Positions 44,646 through 55,174 of a stretch of DNA of 64,000 bases are shown here, in pieces. Origin of the DNA: Skeletonema tropicum (Eukaryota > Bacillariophyta > Thalassiosirophyceae > Thalassiosirales > Thalassiosiraceae). The stretch is from positions 1,860,001 to 1,924,000 of the forward strand of contig CM074132.1 in assembly GCA_037178625.1 (NCBI GenBank), written 5' to 3'. Within the stretch, counting starts at the first letter, position 1. Each line of letters opens with the position of its first letter. The translations under genes and the position numbers were made by a program. A model generated the notes under the pieces. The model did no database searches, had not been told where the DNA came from, and worked only from the letters and a program-made list of their open reading frames with translations.

Positions 44646-47600
44646 TTATTCTGATAGACGCCCATACACGAAAAGTTTGAAATTGCGAAGCCTTTTCTCC
44701 ACCTCTGCATCCACGGCAACTTCATCCATAGGTATATCACTATCCTCGCCCTGCCCAACAGTCACCTCATTCAATTCGCGTAGGATTTCCTTGCTTTGCC
44801 GCTTATATTTGGAAACCTCCTTGGACAAGATATGTACTTGCTGCTCGAGAATTGCACTCTCATCTTGAGTCGCTTCAACTTCCTCCTCCAGCGTCTTTAT
44901 CTTCTCCAAAACAATTTGGCGTTCTTTCTGAAGTACAGAGATCAAGTCTCTAAACTTGAGGCGATTATCTTTTCGAGCCGGATGATGAGGTGGAAGGAGA
45001 GTGGTCAATTGCCGATCACAATCGGCCATACGTTTATTTAGACGTTCGTTGGTCTTGGCTATGGTAGCCGTTGACTCTTTTTCAATTCTTTCTCGTTCTT
45101 CCTGCATCGAAGCAATAGTCTGCTCTAACTGGGCACACTTTGCAATGTTGGCTTCAATTTCTGTATGGTATTCCTTGGCCAGTTGCTCTGCAGCATCTCT
45201 TTTAGTAGTAAGTGCTGCAACGTCTTTCTTGTACTTTTCCGCTTTATCGACAAAGGCGACTCCCATGCCAACAGCAGACTCTAACTTCTCCTGTAAGTCA
45301 CTCATTTCTTCACAGGCCGATTCGTACTTCTCTTCCCAATCATCTCTATCATTTGATACGGAAAGGAGTGTATCTTCCACCTCTCTCTTTTGATCTTCAA
45401 GCATTTTAATCTCTCTTTTGAAATTGGCAATCGTATTTGCATCATTAGCCATAATCATCCTCACGTCATGAAGAGTGGTTGCGGAGGAGCCTGCAGCACG
45501 AGCTTCTGCGACTGTATTTTCTACATCATTCGTCAGTTTCTCCAACCTGTTTGACATTGATTGGATCTCAGCTCTTTCCTCTTCTAGAGACTCCTCGAGT
45601 TCAATGGCTTTATTTTCTCCGTCAAAGACTTCAACTTTGAGCTTCTCTATTTGATCGAGATGGTTTACTTCGTTCTCCTCGAGTGACTTCTTCTCGGACT
45701 GAAGAATTAGAACTTCTTCTTCCAACTGCCTTTTACTAGTGACAAAATCTGACTCTAGTTCTTTCAATTTTGATACCTGATCTTCAAGTTCGACAATCCT
45801 AACTTTACTGAGCTCTGCCTCCTCTCTTTCTGTTTCTCGCTCTGCAATGAAGGCGTCATTCTTCTCTCGTTCTTCCATGATTCTCTGCTCAGCAGTAGCC
45901 AGTTTGCTTGCAGACGCAGCCAAGTCTGAGTCTCTTGCTGTCATGAATGATTCCAAGTCTTCCTCCATTTGTGCAAGTTTCTCATCCTTTTCATCTACTG
46001 ACTTTTGTAAATCTTCGTTATCTTTTCGGAAAAATCGCAGCTTCAATCGCAGAGCACTGATTAGTGACAGATTATCGGCAACCTTCGTTTCTATTGATTT
46101 TTCAACGTCATCATTTTCATGGTCAGACCTTGCCACGCTATTGCTCACATCGTTGTTGACAAGAATCAGCTCATTCATTACAGAATTGATAGAGTTTGTT
46201 AGACGTTTGTTCTCCTCCTCCACTTCCGCAAACTTTTGGCTCATTATCTTGTCACCAGCCTCCCTTTCCCTTCTCAAATTATCCAACTCCTGCTGAATAT
46301 TAGCCTTCTCCTTTCCAGATTCAACTAGTTGTTCACTTAATGCAGAATGACACGTCATCGCTGTATCGGCAGCTTCTGTCGATGCTTCCAAAGCTTTGTC
46401 CAACTCACTATTCAAAACTTCTTTGTCCGCTAGCAATTTCTTATTCTGCTCCTCTGTACTCTCAACGGTGCTAGTCAGCTCTCGAATCTTCTCCTCTTTT
46501 GCTTCAGCTTCAGCCTCCATCTTTTGAACACTGCTCATTAATTCTTGGATTTGTTTCTCCGCATCCTGCTTGGCCTCTGTCAACTCAGAGACCCGATACT
46601 CGTTCGCTTGCTCTATATCTTCAAATCGCTTTTGCATAGACTTCAACTCTGCCATTGCACTATTCAAAACTTCTTCGTCCGCTAGCAATATCTTATTCTG
46701 CTCCTCTGTACTCTCAACGGTGCTAGTCAGCTCTCGAATTTTCTCCTCTTTTGCTTCAGCTTCGGCCTCCATCTTTTGAACACTGCTCATTAATTCTTGG
46801 ATTTGTTTCTCCGCATCCTGCTTGGCCTCTGTCAACTCAGAGACCTGATTCGCATTCGCTTGCTCTGCATCTTCAAAACGCTTCTGAACAGACTTCAACT
46901 CTGCCATTGCACTATTCATAACTTCTTTGTCCGCTAGCAATGTCCTATTCTGCTCCTCTGTACTCTCAACGGTGCTGGCCAGCTCTCGAATTTTCTCTTC
47001 TTTTGCTTCAGCTTCAGCCTCCATCTTTTGAACACTGCTCATTAATTCTTGGATTTGTTCCTCCACATCCTGCTTGGCCTCTGTCAACTCAGAGACCTGA
47101 TTCGCATTCGCTTGCTCTGCATCTTCAAAACGCTTCTGAACAGACTTCAACTCTATCGTTGTTTTTTCATGCGACAGTCTCATCACTAGCAGCTCTTTGG
47201 CAAGTTCTTCTTTTTCTGATATGAGCTGTAGCGCAGCCTTCTGCGCACCACCTTCATCTTTCGACACTGATTGATTCCCCACCGATAAAGCTTCTGAAAC
47301 ATCCTTCTTTTCTTTTTCCAATTCTTCTTTTTGTTTCTGCAAACTCAATAGATCACTCTTCAAAGCTTCTTTAGCATCTAACACCCTATTATTCTGCTCC
47401 ACTAATGCTTCAACACTACTGGTCAATTCTTCAACCATTCCTTTCTGTACTGACATTGCCAGTTCCATTTTAGCCCCGTTGCTTGTCAACAGTCTAACCT
47501 TTTCCTCTGCATTATTCTTACCGTCTGCCAACTCTATGATCAATTGTTTCATATCCTCACATATGCTCTGTACCTGCGCCAAATCCTTGTCAGAATGACC

Positions 47601-47894
47601 CTGCTCCCGTGTCTGCAGTTCTACCTTCTGGACTAATTTGCTATTTATTTTTGAGACATAGTCGTTTTCTAAGACAGCTCTTCTTATGGCTCTTTGATAC
47701 GCCGTATTTTGTGTTTTTATCATTTGATTTGCCTTTTCTAATTTCGCTCTCAGCTCTAACACTTCCTCGTTTGATGGATTGACAATACCCAAGTATGATT
47801 CCTCCTCCTCCCCTTCCACATGTGGCGGTTCTTCGCTCGTCATATTGCTTTTAATTTCCCAGCGACCATATCGAATAATACTAAGTGAAGACAC
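44646..47894 (-). CDS. Long coiled-coil protein
   Basis: A single exon of up to 1082 residues; the in-frame ATG at 47843 (MTSEEPPHVEGEEEES) is as good a start. From residue about 45 almost to the end the sequence is continuous heptad-type coiled coil, rich in Glu, Lys, Leu and Gln. It includes three near-identical 84-residue repeats (see the repeat entry). The only less coiled part is near the C-terminus (TTLLPPHHPARKDNRLKF), and the last residues RNFKLFVYGRLSE may form a small cap. There is no motor, transmembrane or targeting signal. Such proteins serve as scaffolds of Golgi, centriole-like or cytoskeletal structures; nothing here says which. The 3' end is convergent with the aminotransferase gene, with about 97 bp between stops. 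Confidence 0.82.
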   Translation of the reverse strand: MSSLSIIRYGRWEIKSNMTSEEPPHVEGEEEESYLGIVNPSNEEVLELRAKLEKANQMIKTQNTAYQRAIRRAVLENDYVSKINSKLVQKVELQTREQGHSDKDLAQVQSICEDMKQLIIELADGKNNAEEKVRLLTSNGAKMELAMSVQKGMVEELTSSVEALVEQNNRVLDAKEALKSDLLSLQKQKEELEKEKKDVSEALSVGNQSVSKDEGGAQKAALQLISEKEELAKELLVMRLSHEKTTIELKSVQKRFEDAEQANANQVSELTEAKQDVEEQIQELMSSVQKMEAEAEAKEEKIRELASTVESTEEQNRTLLADKEVMNSAMAELKSVQKRFEDAEQANANQVSELTEAKQDAEKQIQELMSSVQKMEAEAEAKEEKIRELTSTVESTEEQNKILLADEEVLNSAMAELKSMQKRFEDIEQANEYRVSELTEAKQDAEKQIQELMSSVQKMEAEAEAKEEKIRELTSTVESTEEQNKKLLADKEVLNSELDKALEASTEAADTAMTCHSALSEQLVESGKEKANIQQELDNLRREREAGDKIMSQKFAEVEEENKRLTNSINSVMNELILVNNDVSNSVARSDHENDDVEKSIETKVADNLSLISALRLKLRFFRKDNEDLQKSVDEKDEKLAQMEEDLESFMTARDSDLAASASKLATAEQRIMEEREKNDAFIAERETEREEAELSKVRIVELEDQVSKLKELESDFVTSKRQLEEEVLILQSEKKSLEENEVNHLDQIEKLKVEVFDGENKAIELEESLEEERAEIQSMSNRLEKLTNDVENTVAEARAAGSSATTLHDVRMIMANDANTIANFKREIKMLEDQKREVEDTLLSVSNDRDDWEEKYESACEEMSDLQEKLESAVGMGVAFVDKAEKYKKDVAALTTKRDAAEQLAKEYHTEIEANIAKCAQLEQTIASMQEERERIEKESTATIAKTNERLNKRMADCDRQLTTLLPPHHPARKDNRLKFRDLISVLQKERQIVLEKIKTLEEEVEATQDESAILEQQVHILSKEVSKYKRQSKEILRELNEVTVGQGEDSDIPMDEVAVDAEVEKRLRNFKLFVYGRLSE
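46405..47160 (-). repeat. Three in-frame 252 bp tandem repeats in the coiled-coil gene
   Basis: The string TTCAACTCTGCCATTGCACT recurs at 46642 and 46894, with a partial third at 47146, a spacing of exactly 252 bp (84 codons, 12 heptads). Each unit encodes SVQKRFEDAEQANANQVSEL through LLADKEVLNS with few differences. The phase of the coiled coil is kept by the unit length. Recent unequal crossing-over is the likely origin. Confidence 0.9.
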
Positions 47895-49363
47895 GTCTAC
47901 ACAACATCATTGTTCTTCGAGGCTGCTTGCTGTTGCTCTTCGCTCTGCAGTCTGTAAGTAGGGGTCACTATGACATCATTTGCGGGCGGGATCGGCTGTC
48001 ACAAGACTGGAGGCCGAGCGATGGCAACAAGACTCCGCAAGAAAAAAGAAGTGGGAAGAAGAGGGAAGGCACCGTCGCACTATACTTACTAGCGGCGCCA
48101 AAAATTGAGACATCTCAATTTGTCCACGTGGAACTTATTTGAGACAAAAATAAGAAGCAAAAGCTAGCAAGATGAGCGAGGCCGTCTCACAAAACTCCTC
48201 CCTATCTTCGACATTTTTACTGTTGCGGCCCCGATATGCATCATTCTTGGCGTAGCACCACAATCATCGGCCATATAATGACAGCATATATAAAGAGCTT
48301 TCATTTGAGCCACTGGTCAACATTGTAACTGCTGTATTCATCCTGACGTGGTAGAATGCATGGGTCAGAGGGGGTGTTGGGGCGATTTTACTTAGTGATT
48401 TTATCTAGTAAATATGTGGAAAATCACCCAGGAACGATTGAAGATAACTCTATGTTGAATAGATATAAATAAGTCAACCAACGAATAACTATATTCGGTT
48501 AGTGTTTAGTTTGGCATACCCGCTTGCCTTTTTTGTCGAATATGTATTTATGGGCTGTAGTAGTGGGGTGTGCTGACATGGTTATAAGCTACATCTGTGT
48601 GAGTTTTGTGTGAGAGCGCGCTGGAATAAATTTTGTCTCAATTTTTGGCATGTGTCAGAAACGGGACTAATAAAATGGTCCGAACTCGATCAAAAATCAC
48701 ATAGATGCTGCATGCAAATGCAGAACTCGTATGCTGCGCACCAAATCAAGGGTAAATAAATCACCAAATAAGTAGTATCATGGGAACCATTACAATATAT
48801 ATGTTATGTCTTGATGCTGATATAAGGCTGTTTTACTGGGGGAGAGGCGGTGTATATACAACAAGTATGTACTGTGAAAGTGAGCTCTGCAAGCTAGTAC
48901 TCCCTGGTGTAATGTAGTTGGGCCCTATCAAGAGTTTCTGGAGATGCCAATTATTATGGAAACAACTTCACACAACAATAAGTTTACCACTCAGATGTTC
49001 TTTGAGATTGTCAATTTCAATTACTTGTTGAAGTGGGGAGCCTGGAATACGATATTCGGTTGGTTGGGGAGTGACAAATTATGTAAGAAAGCATATGAAC
49101 GCAACCGAAATTGTACCAGTATGTACCCTTTGAGAATAGTGAACGATTAAATAATGTGGTATGTACATATTATATAGAACAGTGATTCATGATAATAATT
49201 GGAAGATAATTAGACCATTACCTCCACGGGAAAGCATGATTTCGAGTGTTGTTCGTATCCCCCATAATCCTCGTTTTTGCAACGATACCAACTCAACAAC
49301 ATATTAACATACCATGCCTTTTTAGCACCCCTTTCCCCATTCCAACAAGACTTAGCATGTCAC
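47895..49363. other. Intergenic stretch with a possible MITE
   Basis: About 1.47 kb between the coiled-coil gene and cyclophilin A. One 68-codon frame at 48944 has no protein character. The centre contains the inverted-repeat pair listed separately. Nothing else recognised. Confidence 0.4.
48097..48649. mobile_element. Possible small inverted-repeat element (MITE-like)
   Basis: GCCAAAAATTGAGACA at 48097-48112 is repeated in inverted orientation at 48634-48649, bounding 553 bp with no coding frame. Next to the left end, ATTGAGACATCTCAAT forms a local palindrome. No target duplication is evident, so the call rests on the 16 bp inverted pair alone. Confidence 0.4.
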
Positions 49364-50463
49364 TTAGCTGAGCTGTCCACTAGCTTCAATCTTAACAACA
49401 GCCCTAGTGGCACCAGATCCAGATCCAACAGACTCAATAGCCTTGACAACATCCATACCTTCAACAACAGAGCCGAAAACAACGTGCTTGCCATCCAACC
49501 AAGCAGTTTTGACAGTACACAAGAAGAATTGAGATCCATTGGTATTGGGACCAGCGTTCGCCATGGAGAGGACACCAGGTCCGGTGTGCTTAAGCACGAA
49601 GTTCTCATCGGCGAATTTGTTTCCCTGTGGATTCGATAACAATTGTAGCGACAATGGCGGTGAGATTGCTCCCCACTAAAGATAGAAATATCGATAAAAC
49701 ATTTTCATTCCTCAATACTTACGTAGATGGACTTTCCACCGGTACCGTTGTGGTTGGTGAAATCTCCACCCTGGCACATGAAGTCAGTGATGACACGGTG
49801 GAAGGTGGATCCAGCATATCCAAATCCCTTCTCACCGGTGCAAAGAGCACGCTACACATGTGGTAGAGTGTAAATACATAGACGAGAAATGTTAGTTAGA
49901 ATGACACTGAAGCGGACACATAATACAGAGAATTATCAATCCATAATAACAGCTGCAGCCACAACCACTACAACATATCGTCATGACACACTAATAACGC
50001 ACAAAGTTTTCAGCAGTCTTGGGCACAACATCAGCACGCAATTCCATGACGATACGGCCGGCATTCTTGCCGCCGATGGTGATGTCGAAGTAAACCTTGG
50101 GGTTGGACCTGCGTTGTATATTGGCGAAGAGAGATGCGAATGTGATGTGACACCGTGAGAATTATCATTGGGGATGCAGCGGAGATCGTACACAAAAATT
50201 CAGCGAGTTGGGCACAGAAAATAGCATCAACACAAGCAGCCTCTGTCCCCTTTTCGCTTCTGCAATAACGTCATAGAATGGAGGGCATGATGATAGATGT
50301 AATGACAGATAAATGACCGGCCCGAGCAGCCCGCCCTTTTGTGCACGTCTGCTAGCTATCTGCCACCGAAAAGACAATTCTTCCTCTTACAAAATCTGCG
50401 ACGTGTAGCCGTTCAAGATCACCATTCACGACGGCATTACCCCAACCAAAGAGGAACTTACAT
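49364..50463 (-). CDS. Cyclophilin A (peptidyl-prolyl cis-trans isomerase)
   Basis: Catalyses cis-trans isomerisation of peptidyl-proline bonds and is the target of cyclosporin in other organisms. Four exons, 50463-50462, 50108-50003, 49851-49723 and 49624-49364, give exactly 165 residues, the usual cyclophilin A length. The first exon contributes only AT of the start codon. The 353 bp intron (GTAAGT...CGCAG) then supplies G followed by [20 protein letters not shown]. Active-site features are [16 protein letters not shown] (the catalytic Arg), [13 protein letters not shown], and [10 protein letters not shown] (the Trp). It ends EASGQLS rather than the usual DCGQL. There is no signal peptide, so it is cytosolic or nuclear. 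Confidence 0.93.
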
Positions 50464-52023
50464 GATTGGATATGATGTTGATAATTAATTCAATGGATGG
50501 ATTGTAACTGAATGATTGCAATTGCAAGATCGCAAAAGATTTGTGATTGGATTTTGTATTGTATCTTTGACGGGAGATAACAGACGATGCAAAGAAATAA
50601 CAGTACGCCTATTGGATCTGTGACAATATATGAGAACCAAGGGTAAATAACAATCACAACAAATTTAGCGAAAAATTCCGACGTATCGCTCGTATGATCA
50701 AGAGTGATCAGAAAGCGGCATCAAATGCTATTAAGTAAGAGTGTCGTTACGGCTTTGAGATCCATATAATTGAGTCTCGCTCCCCTTCATTGAGTCTCGG
50801 TTGCCCTGCCCGATCTCCGTCATTGAAAGCTCAAATTGAACATTACTCTCTGCCGTCAACCTGGTCAGCGTTGCCGCCGCTGAAATAGAATAAGTTAATA
50901 ACCGTAATATCGGCCGATCGGTGGCTGATCGTTACTATTGATTACTATGTCTGTGTTATCGTGCTTGGATTAAGCAGAAACAATGAGCACTGTTCGCCGG
51001 ACGTCATCGTCTAATATTGCCTCCATGCTGCCTTCCCTCAGGGGATTTTGCAGCGGCGAGGCCTTCGACACCAACATAATAATCCATAATAACCGTCAGC
51101 CACCAATCAACCCATAATACGGCTATTAACTTGTTCCAATTCAGCGGCGGCAACGTCGACCATGGTAGCCTTGCTGATCACGGCCGGCGTGGTGGCACCC
51201 TATGTACATACATAAGGTCTTCTGTCATAAATGGGAGTCCTCTTCAGAGGGTCTCTGCAACGTGTGCTTCCTCCCAAGTGACTCAGACAGGTGTCTGAAG
51301 ATCCTATTAGGGTGGCGTGGTGGTGCGAGTCATCCTGTTCGGACCGGCACTAACTTTCTCAATCGAACTTGCTGACGAGACGGTAACGGTACTCAGCTTT
51401 TTTACTAGGTAAAATTTTGGCGGGAACCGTCGTCGCCAACCCTGCTTATTTACCATACCCTTGATGAGAACACAACACACAACGAAAATTGCATGCGTCA
51501 TTTGCACATAGAAAAATGAATTTGATATGAATTTGAAGATGTATTTGCAAAGATATATCATCTTCGCCGGGCGGCACAGGCCGGCACGACCAAAGGCCTC
51601 TGGGATTGTTGGCGGGCATGCGGGCGTGCTCACAACATAGTCTGGTGTTGTGAAAGGTTTCGCAGTAGTTTTTGGGCCCACGTGGGCGCCCCCGAAAAGA
51701 GAGTACCAAAAGCGCCCGCTATCCAGGTAAAATAGGCCTCTCTCTCTCTATATAAATGCACGGCACAAGTCTAAGATAGATGATAGACCTTAGACTGGGT
51801 ATTTGCTGGGTATCTTTTTCGATACTTGGACAGATCATTCTTCGATACATGTCTTAAAAAGAAGACCATGTCTTCAAACATTCCCAAATGTGTTCCATGA
51901 CCAAAATCCAACGCAAGAGAGAGCAATCCAACGCAAGAGCAGTACTTGTGTGCATAATAATACTCCTATTGATTGCTCCCCACATCCCAGTCACCGAAAG
52001 CCAGTAATACTAGCATCGCAACA
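50464..52023. other. Intergenic stretch, no gene recognised
   Basis: About 1.56 kb. Reverse-strand frames at 51307-51709 look like chance. A short protein-like piece on the reverse strand near 51215-51130 (TPAVISKATMVDVAAAELEQ) is not supported further. AATCCAACGCAAGAG is directly repeated at 51907 and 51928. A (CT)n run lies at about 51736-51750, just upstream of a TATATAAAT string that could be a TATA box. Confidence 0.4.
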
Positions 52024-53593
52024 ATGACTAGAGGAGGCGGCGGCGGTCGTATCCTTGTCCACCAACGTGAGACGGATGATACTGTACCAATTATTGGCGC
52101 AGACATTGCCATCAAAGAGAATCATGCTGGTGCTGCTCAAACAACGCAGTCAAAAGGCATGAAGGATAGGACGCGCAAAGAACCCAGGAATCGTCACAAG
52201 CACCTGATGGATTTCTGGAAAGAACATTATGAGGAATACTTTGAACACGGGACGTACCTTCTGACAGAGGAGGAGAAAGCGGATCAAACAAAATACTACT
52301 TCAAAAATGATCGTGATCTCCGTTACCAAGGATTGAATGTTAAGATGGTGATTGCACATTGCTCAAACAAGAAATTCAAGGCAAATGGCAAACTTATCAG
52401 TCCCAGTGACTTGTCTAAATATGGCGACGCAATCAAATGGGGAGCGCAAATAGCAGGACAACAACTCCCAACGGAGTTCCATGTCAAATTTGAGAGTTTC
52501 ATTTCATCCTACAAAAAAGAGTACAGCGAAGCAAAGAAGGAAGGCAAAGTTGACGAAAAGGCTGCCGACCCCATCAATGCTGGTCTACTCACTTTGATCC
52601 TCCAGTGGGCCGTCGCAAGTTTGAACATTTTTGTTTGGGTGTATGCCCTGTTGATGTGGCATTTGATGGCCCGCTCCATCTCCATTTCATCCCTAGGTCT
52701 ACACAACATCAAGCTCGGCAGTGGAGGCGACTCTATTGCATTCAAGTTTGACAATTCGAAGACGGATCAGTCCGGAGAGTTTGTACAAGAGAAAAACTGC
52801 TACGCCAACCCAAAGCAAGCTGTTTTGTGCCTGTATCTTGCTCTGAGATGCAAAGGTCTCTGCTGAAGGCGGAGTCAACAGCGCAATCTTGGAAGAACAG
52901 ATGGAAAAGCTCAAGATCAATATGAGAGAAATGGTGGGTGAAATTTTGACGACAACATCAACTACAAACAACGCTGCTGTGCTACAGCGTGACCAATCGG
53001 AGCAAGTAGTAGACCCTACTATCCGCATTCCTGAACCGAACCAGTTCAGTTACACTGAAAGTACAGGTATCACACGAGCTACATGTATTCCTCCTACGTT
53101 CGAATTCCCTTCAGAAACGAAGAGGTTGGAGGGATGGAGGAAGTGGTTGTGTGGGCAAACGTTTGTGTATGAAGGAATCACTTGGCACTTACCACCCTTT
53201 CGACAGCTCAAAGGGATTCATTTTACTGCTGAGAATCGCAAAATATACCACAATGAATGGAAACCAATCTTTCTTAAAATGATGGAAACGCCAGGTCTTG
53301 TAATTCCGGAACAAGTGAGTGAGCAGTTCATCACCGAAAGCTTCGAACGTGCTACTGAACATTTGAAAAACAATTTTAGTTATATCTTCGAATCACCTCC
53401 GGATGTCGTAGCAGGATACAGACTTGGAACTTGGTCGAAGAAGACTAAGTACAGTCAGGTCATGAAACATGGCACGGAAGAGGACAAACAGAAGCTTCCA
53501 CCACCTACCGCAAGTAACAAGAAGAGAACTCCAAAAGAGAGGTCGGCGCCAAGTAGTGCTCCACGAAAGAGACGACTTCCCAAGAAGCTGTAG
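52024..53593 (+). pseudogene. Crypton-like tyrosine recombinase gene with internal deletion
   Basis: Two forward frames form one broken gene. The first (52024-52866) has a Lys-rich start, then INAGLLTLILQWAVASLNIF and LMWHLMARSISISSLGL, which fit the helix and first catalytic Arg of Crypton tyrosine recombinases. KNCYANPKQAVLCLYLALRC follows, where the family continues toward the second half of the catalytic domain. Instead the frame stops. The second frame (about 52860-53593) starts SAEGGVNSAILEEQMEKLK and has a GCR1_C-like DNA-binding end (LEGWRKWLCGQTFVYEG, LPPFRQLKGIHFTAENRK), as in stramenopile Cryptons. The H-x-x-R and Tyr part of the active site is missing, so it is inactive. Confidence 0.72.
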
Positions 53594-53618
53594 TAGTTAC
53601 TATATATAATAAGAAGCA

Positions 53619-54707
53619 TCATTCATTACATCTACCATAACAAAAGGCACAATTGCAATACTGACACCTCTGCCACTCAATGTCAACACAATATTCATCA
53701 TCCCCAAAATTGCACGAGCGGCAAATTTCTCCCCGGCATTCGTAACATGTGGAGCCGCTTTCACAACCACAGACACAAAACCAATTCGAGCATTGATCTT
53801 GACATCCCCAATTATTGGGCATGTTATGACCACATTTGTTGGCGAATGTGTTGGGCAACAATAAACCTCTTACTCCATGTTTCATACAACTCATGCAACA
53901 AGCAATCATTCTCTCTTGGCAGAACACAAACAATGTCCCAGAACTCCTCTCACAGAACGACCCACGCCCGCAATAATGGCACCAATACAACGCTTGAATG
54001 GGTCCTTCCTCACAACAATTGGAGGAACAATGGATAACATTAAGACCTTTCTCTTTTTCCCACCCCTTCCCATACTCTGCACCAGTCCATTCCAATGGAA
54101 GCCGAAGATAGTTCAGGTAGTGATCAGGTTGCGCAATTAAATTAATGATTGACTTCACCTCCTCCAATGGGGTCCACCAGCCCCCCTCCGCCAACCGTCG
54201 TGAGCGCCTTGGAAGAAATCCGTTGTCGTGGAAAATAAGATAGTTCAACCCATCTTGATTGATTAGAGGACCAAGCCCGGTGCCAATAACGCCAGGGCAG
54301 TCCCTAATTGTAAGACGTTTCAAGGCCATGTCGTTGAAATTAACTACCAATGACAGCAAATGATAGACATCATTATCATTGATCCAGTCAACACAATCGA
54401 GGCAAATATCGGCCCAACGTCCACAACGTCCCTCTTGTTCCATCAGAAAATTCACTGCTTCTGATGTAACGGCTACGCCGCTGCTACCATTACGTGAGGA
54501 GTAGGACGGGTCGATGGCCAATGCAAAAAAGGCTACAGACGTGTTTGATAAATAGGATGTAATGTGCTCAAGTGGGAGCTGAAGCACAACATAGTGGAGC
54601 GAACGTAGGGGAGGGAGATAATTATTGTTGTCGTACGGAATAACCGGGGCGGCCGAGGAGGCTCCCCCTTCAGCATCGGGGGGATGGACGTTGCTGTCCA
54701 CCTCCAT
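53619..54707 (-). CDS. Protein with LRR-like middle and Cys-rich C-terminus (unknown)
   Basis: A single exon of 362 residues that I do not recognise as a named family. The N-terminal half (SLHYVVLQLPLEHITSYL, LSLVVNFNDMALKRLTIRDC, GLNYLIFHDNGFLP) looks like irregular leucine-rich or F-box/LRR strands. The last 140 residues hold more than 30 cysteines in CxxC and CxC pairs (YWCHYCGRGSFC, CCMSCMKHG, FCVCGCESGSTCYECRGEIC, CQYCNCAFCYGRC), so several zinc sites are likely. No signal or membrane segment is present. Its 3' end faces the Crypton remnant only 26 bp away. An E3-ligase or RNA/protein-binding role would be a guess. Confidence 0.75.
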   Translation of the reverse strand: MEVDSNVHPPDAEGGASSAAPVIPYDNNNYLPPLRSLHYVVLQLPLEHITSYLSNTSVAFFALAIDPSYSSRNGSSGVAVTSEAVNFLMEQEGRCGRWADICLDCVDWINDNDVYHLLSLVVNFNDMALKRLTIRDCPGVIGTGLGPLINQDGLNYLIFHDNGFLPRRSRRLAEGGWWTPLEEVKSIINLIAQPDHYLNYLRLPLEWTGAEYGKGWEKEKGLNVIHCSSNCCEEGPIQALYWCHYCGRGSFCERSSGTLFVFCQERMIACCMSCMKHGVRGLLLPNTFANKCGHNMPNNWGCQDQCSNWFCVCGCESGSTCYECRGEICRSCNFGDDEYCVDIEWQRCQYCNCAFCYGRCNE

Positions 54708-55174
54708 GCTGATTTAATGATATGACATGAACCATGATGCGGTTCTTGGGTAGAAAGTCGGACTATTGACGCCTATCACGGGGAGATTGCAGTAGTCTAA
54801 CCATCATCGTAGACTTTGAATTACTGGAACAGAAGAGGAGGACAAAGTACAAAAATTCAACTGAAGGCATGTAGGAGTTCAGTATCCCGCACAGTAGACT
54901 ATGGGCTCCTCTTGCGCGGGAGATGACAGGAGTCTAAGATATTTTTTGGATGCGCGCAAAATACGCGCGTATTCTTAGACTTTTGAGGACTTCCTCTAGA
55001 GAGAGAGAGAGAGAGGGACGGGACCGACGACGACGACGCACCAGCTGACCCGGCGCCTCTCTGTTGTTCTCTTCATTCATAAGAGTACATGAACATGCCG
55101 CAGAACGTGATAACTTTGGACCTCTTTGGACCTAAGTATATACTCTTACTTACCCATCAACAACGACGACGACC
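54708..55174. promoter_or_regulatory. Divergent promoter region with (GA)n tract
   Basis: About 467 bp between divergent genes. It contains ATACGCGCGTAT, a 12 bp palindrome at about 54961, and a 20 bp GA run at 54997-55016, followed by GACGACGACGACG. These are candidate control elements, with no known factor assigned. Confidence 0.4.

Noticed and set aside
48944..49150. 68-codon forward frame
   Set aside because: Short, isolated, no homology that I recognise, in a gene-free A/T-rich stretch.
51307..51709. Two overlapping reverse frames of 124 and 87 codons
   Set aside because: No coherent domain, overlapping frames with similar character, no start context; likely chance.
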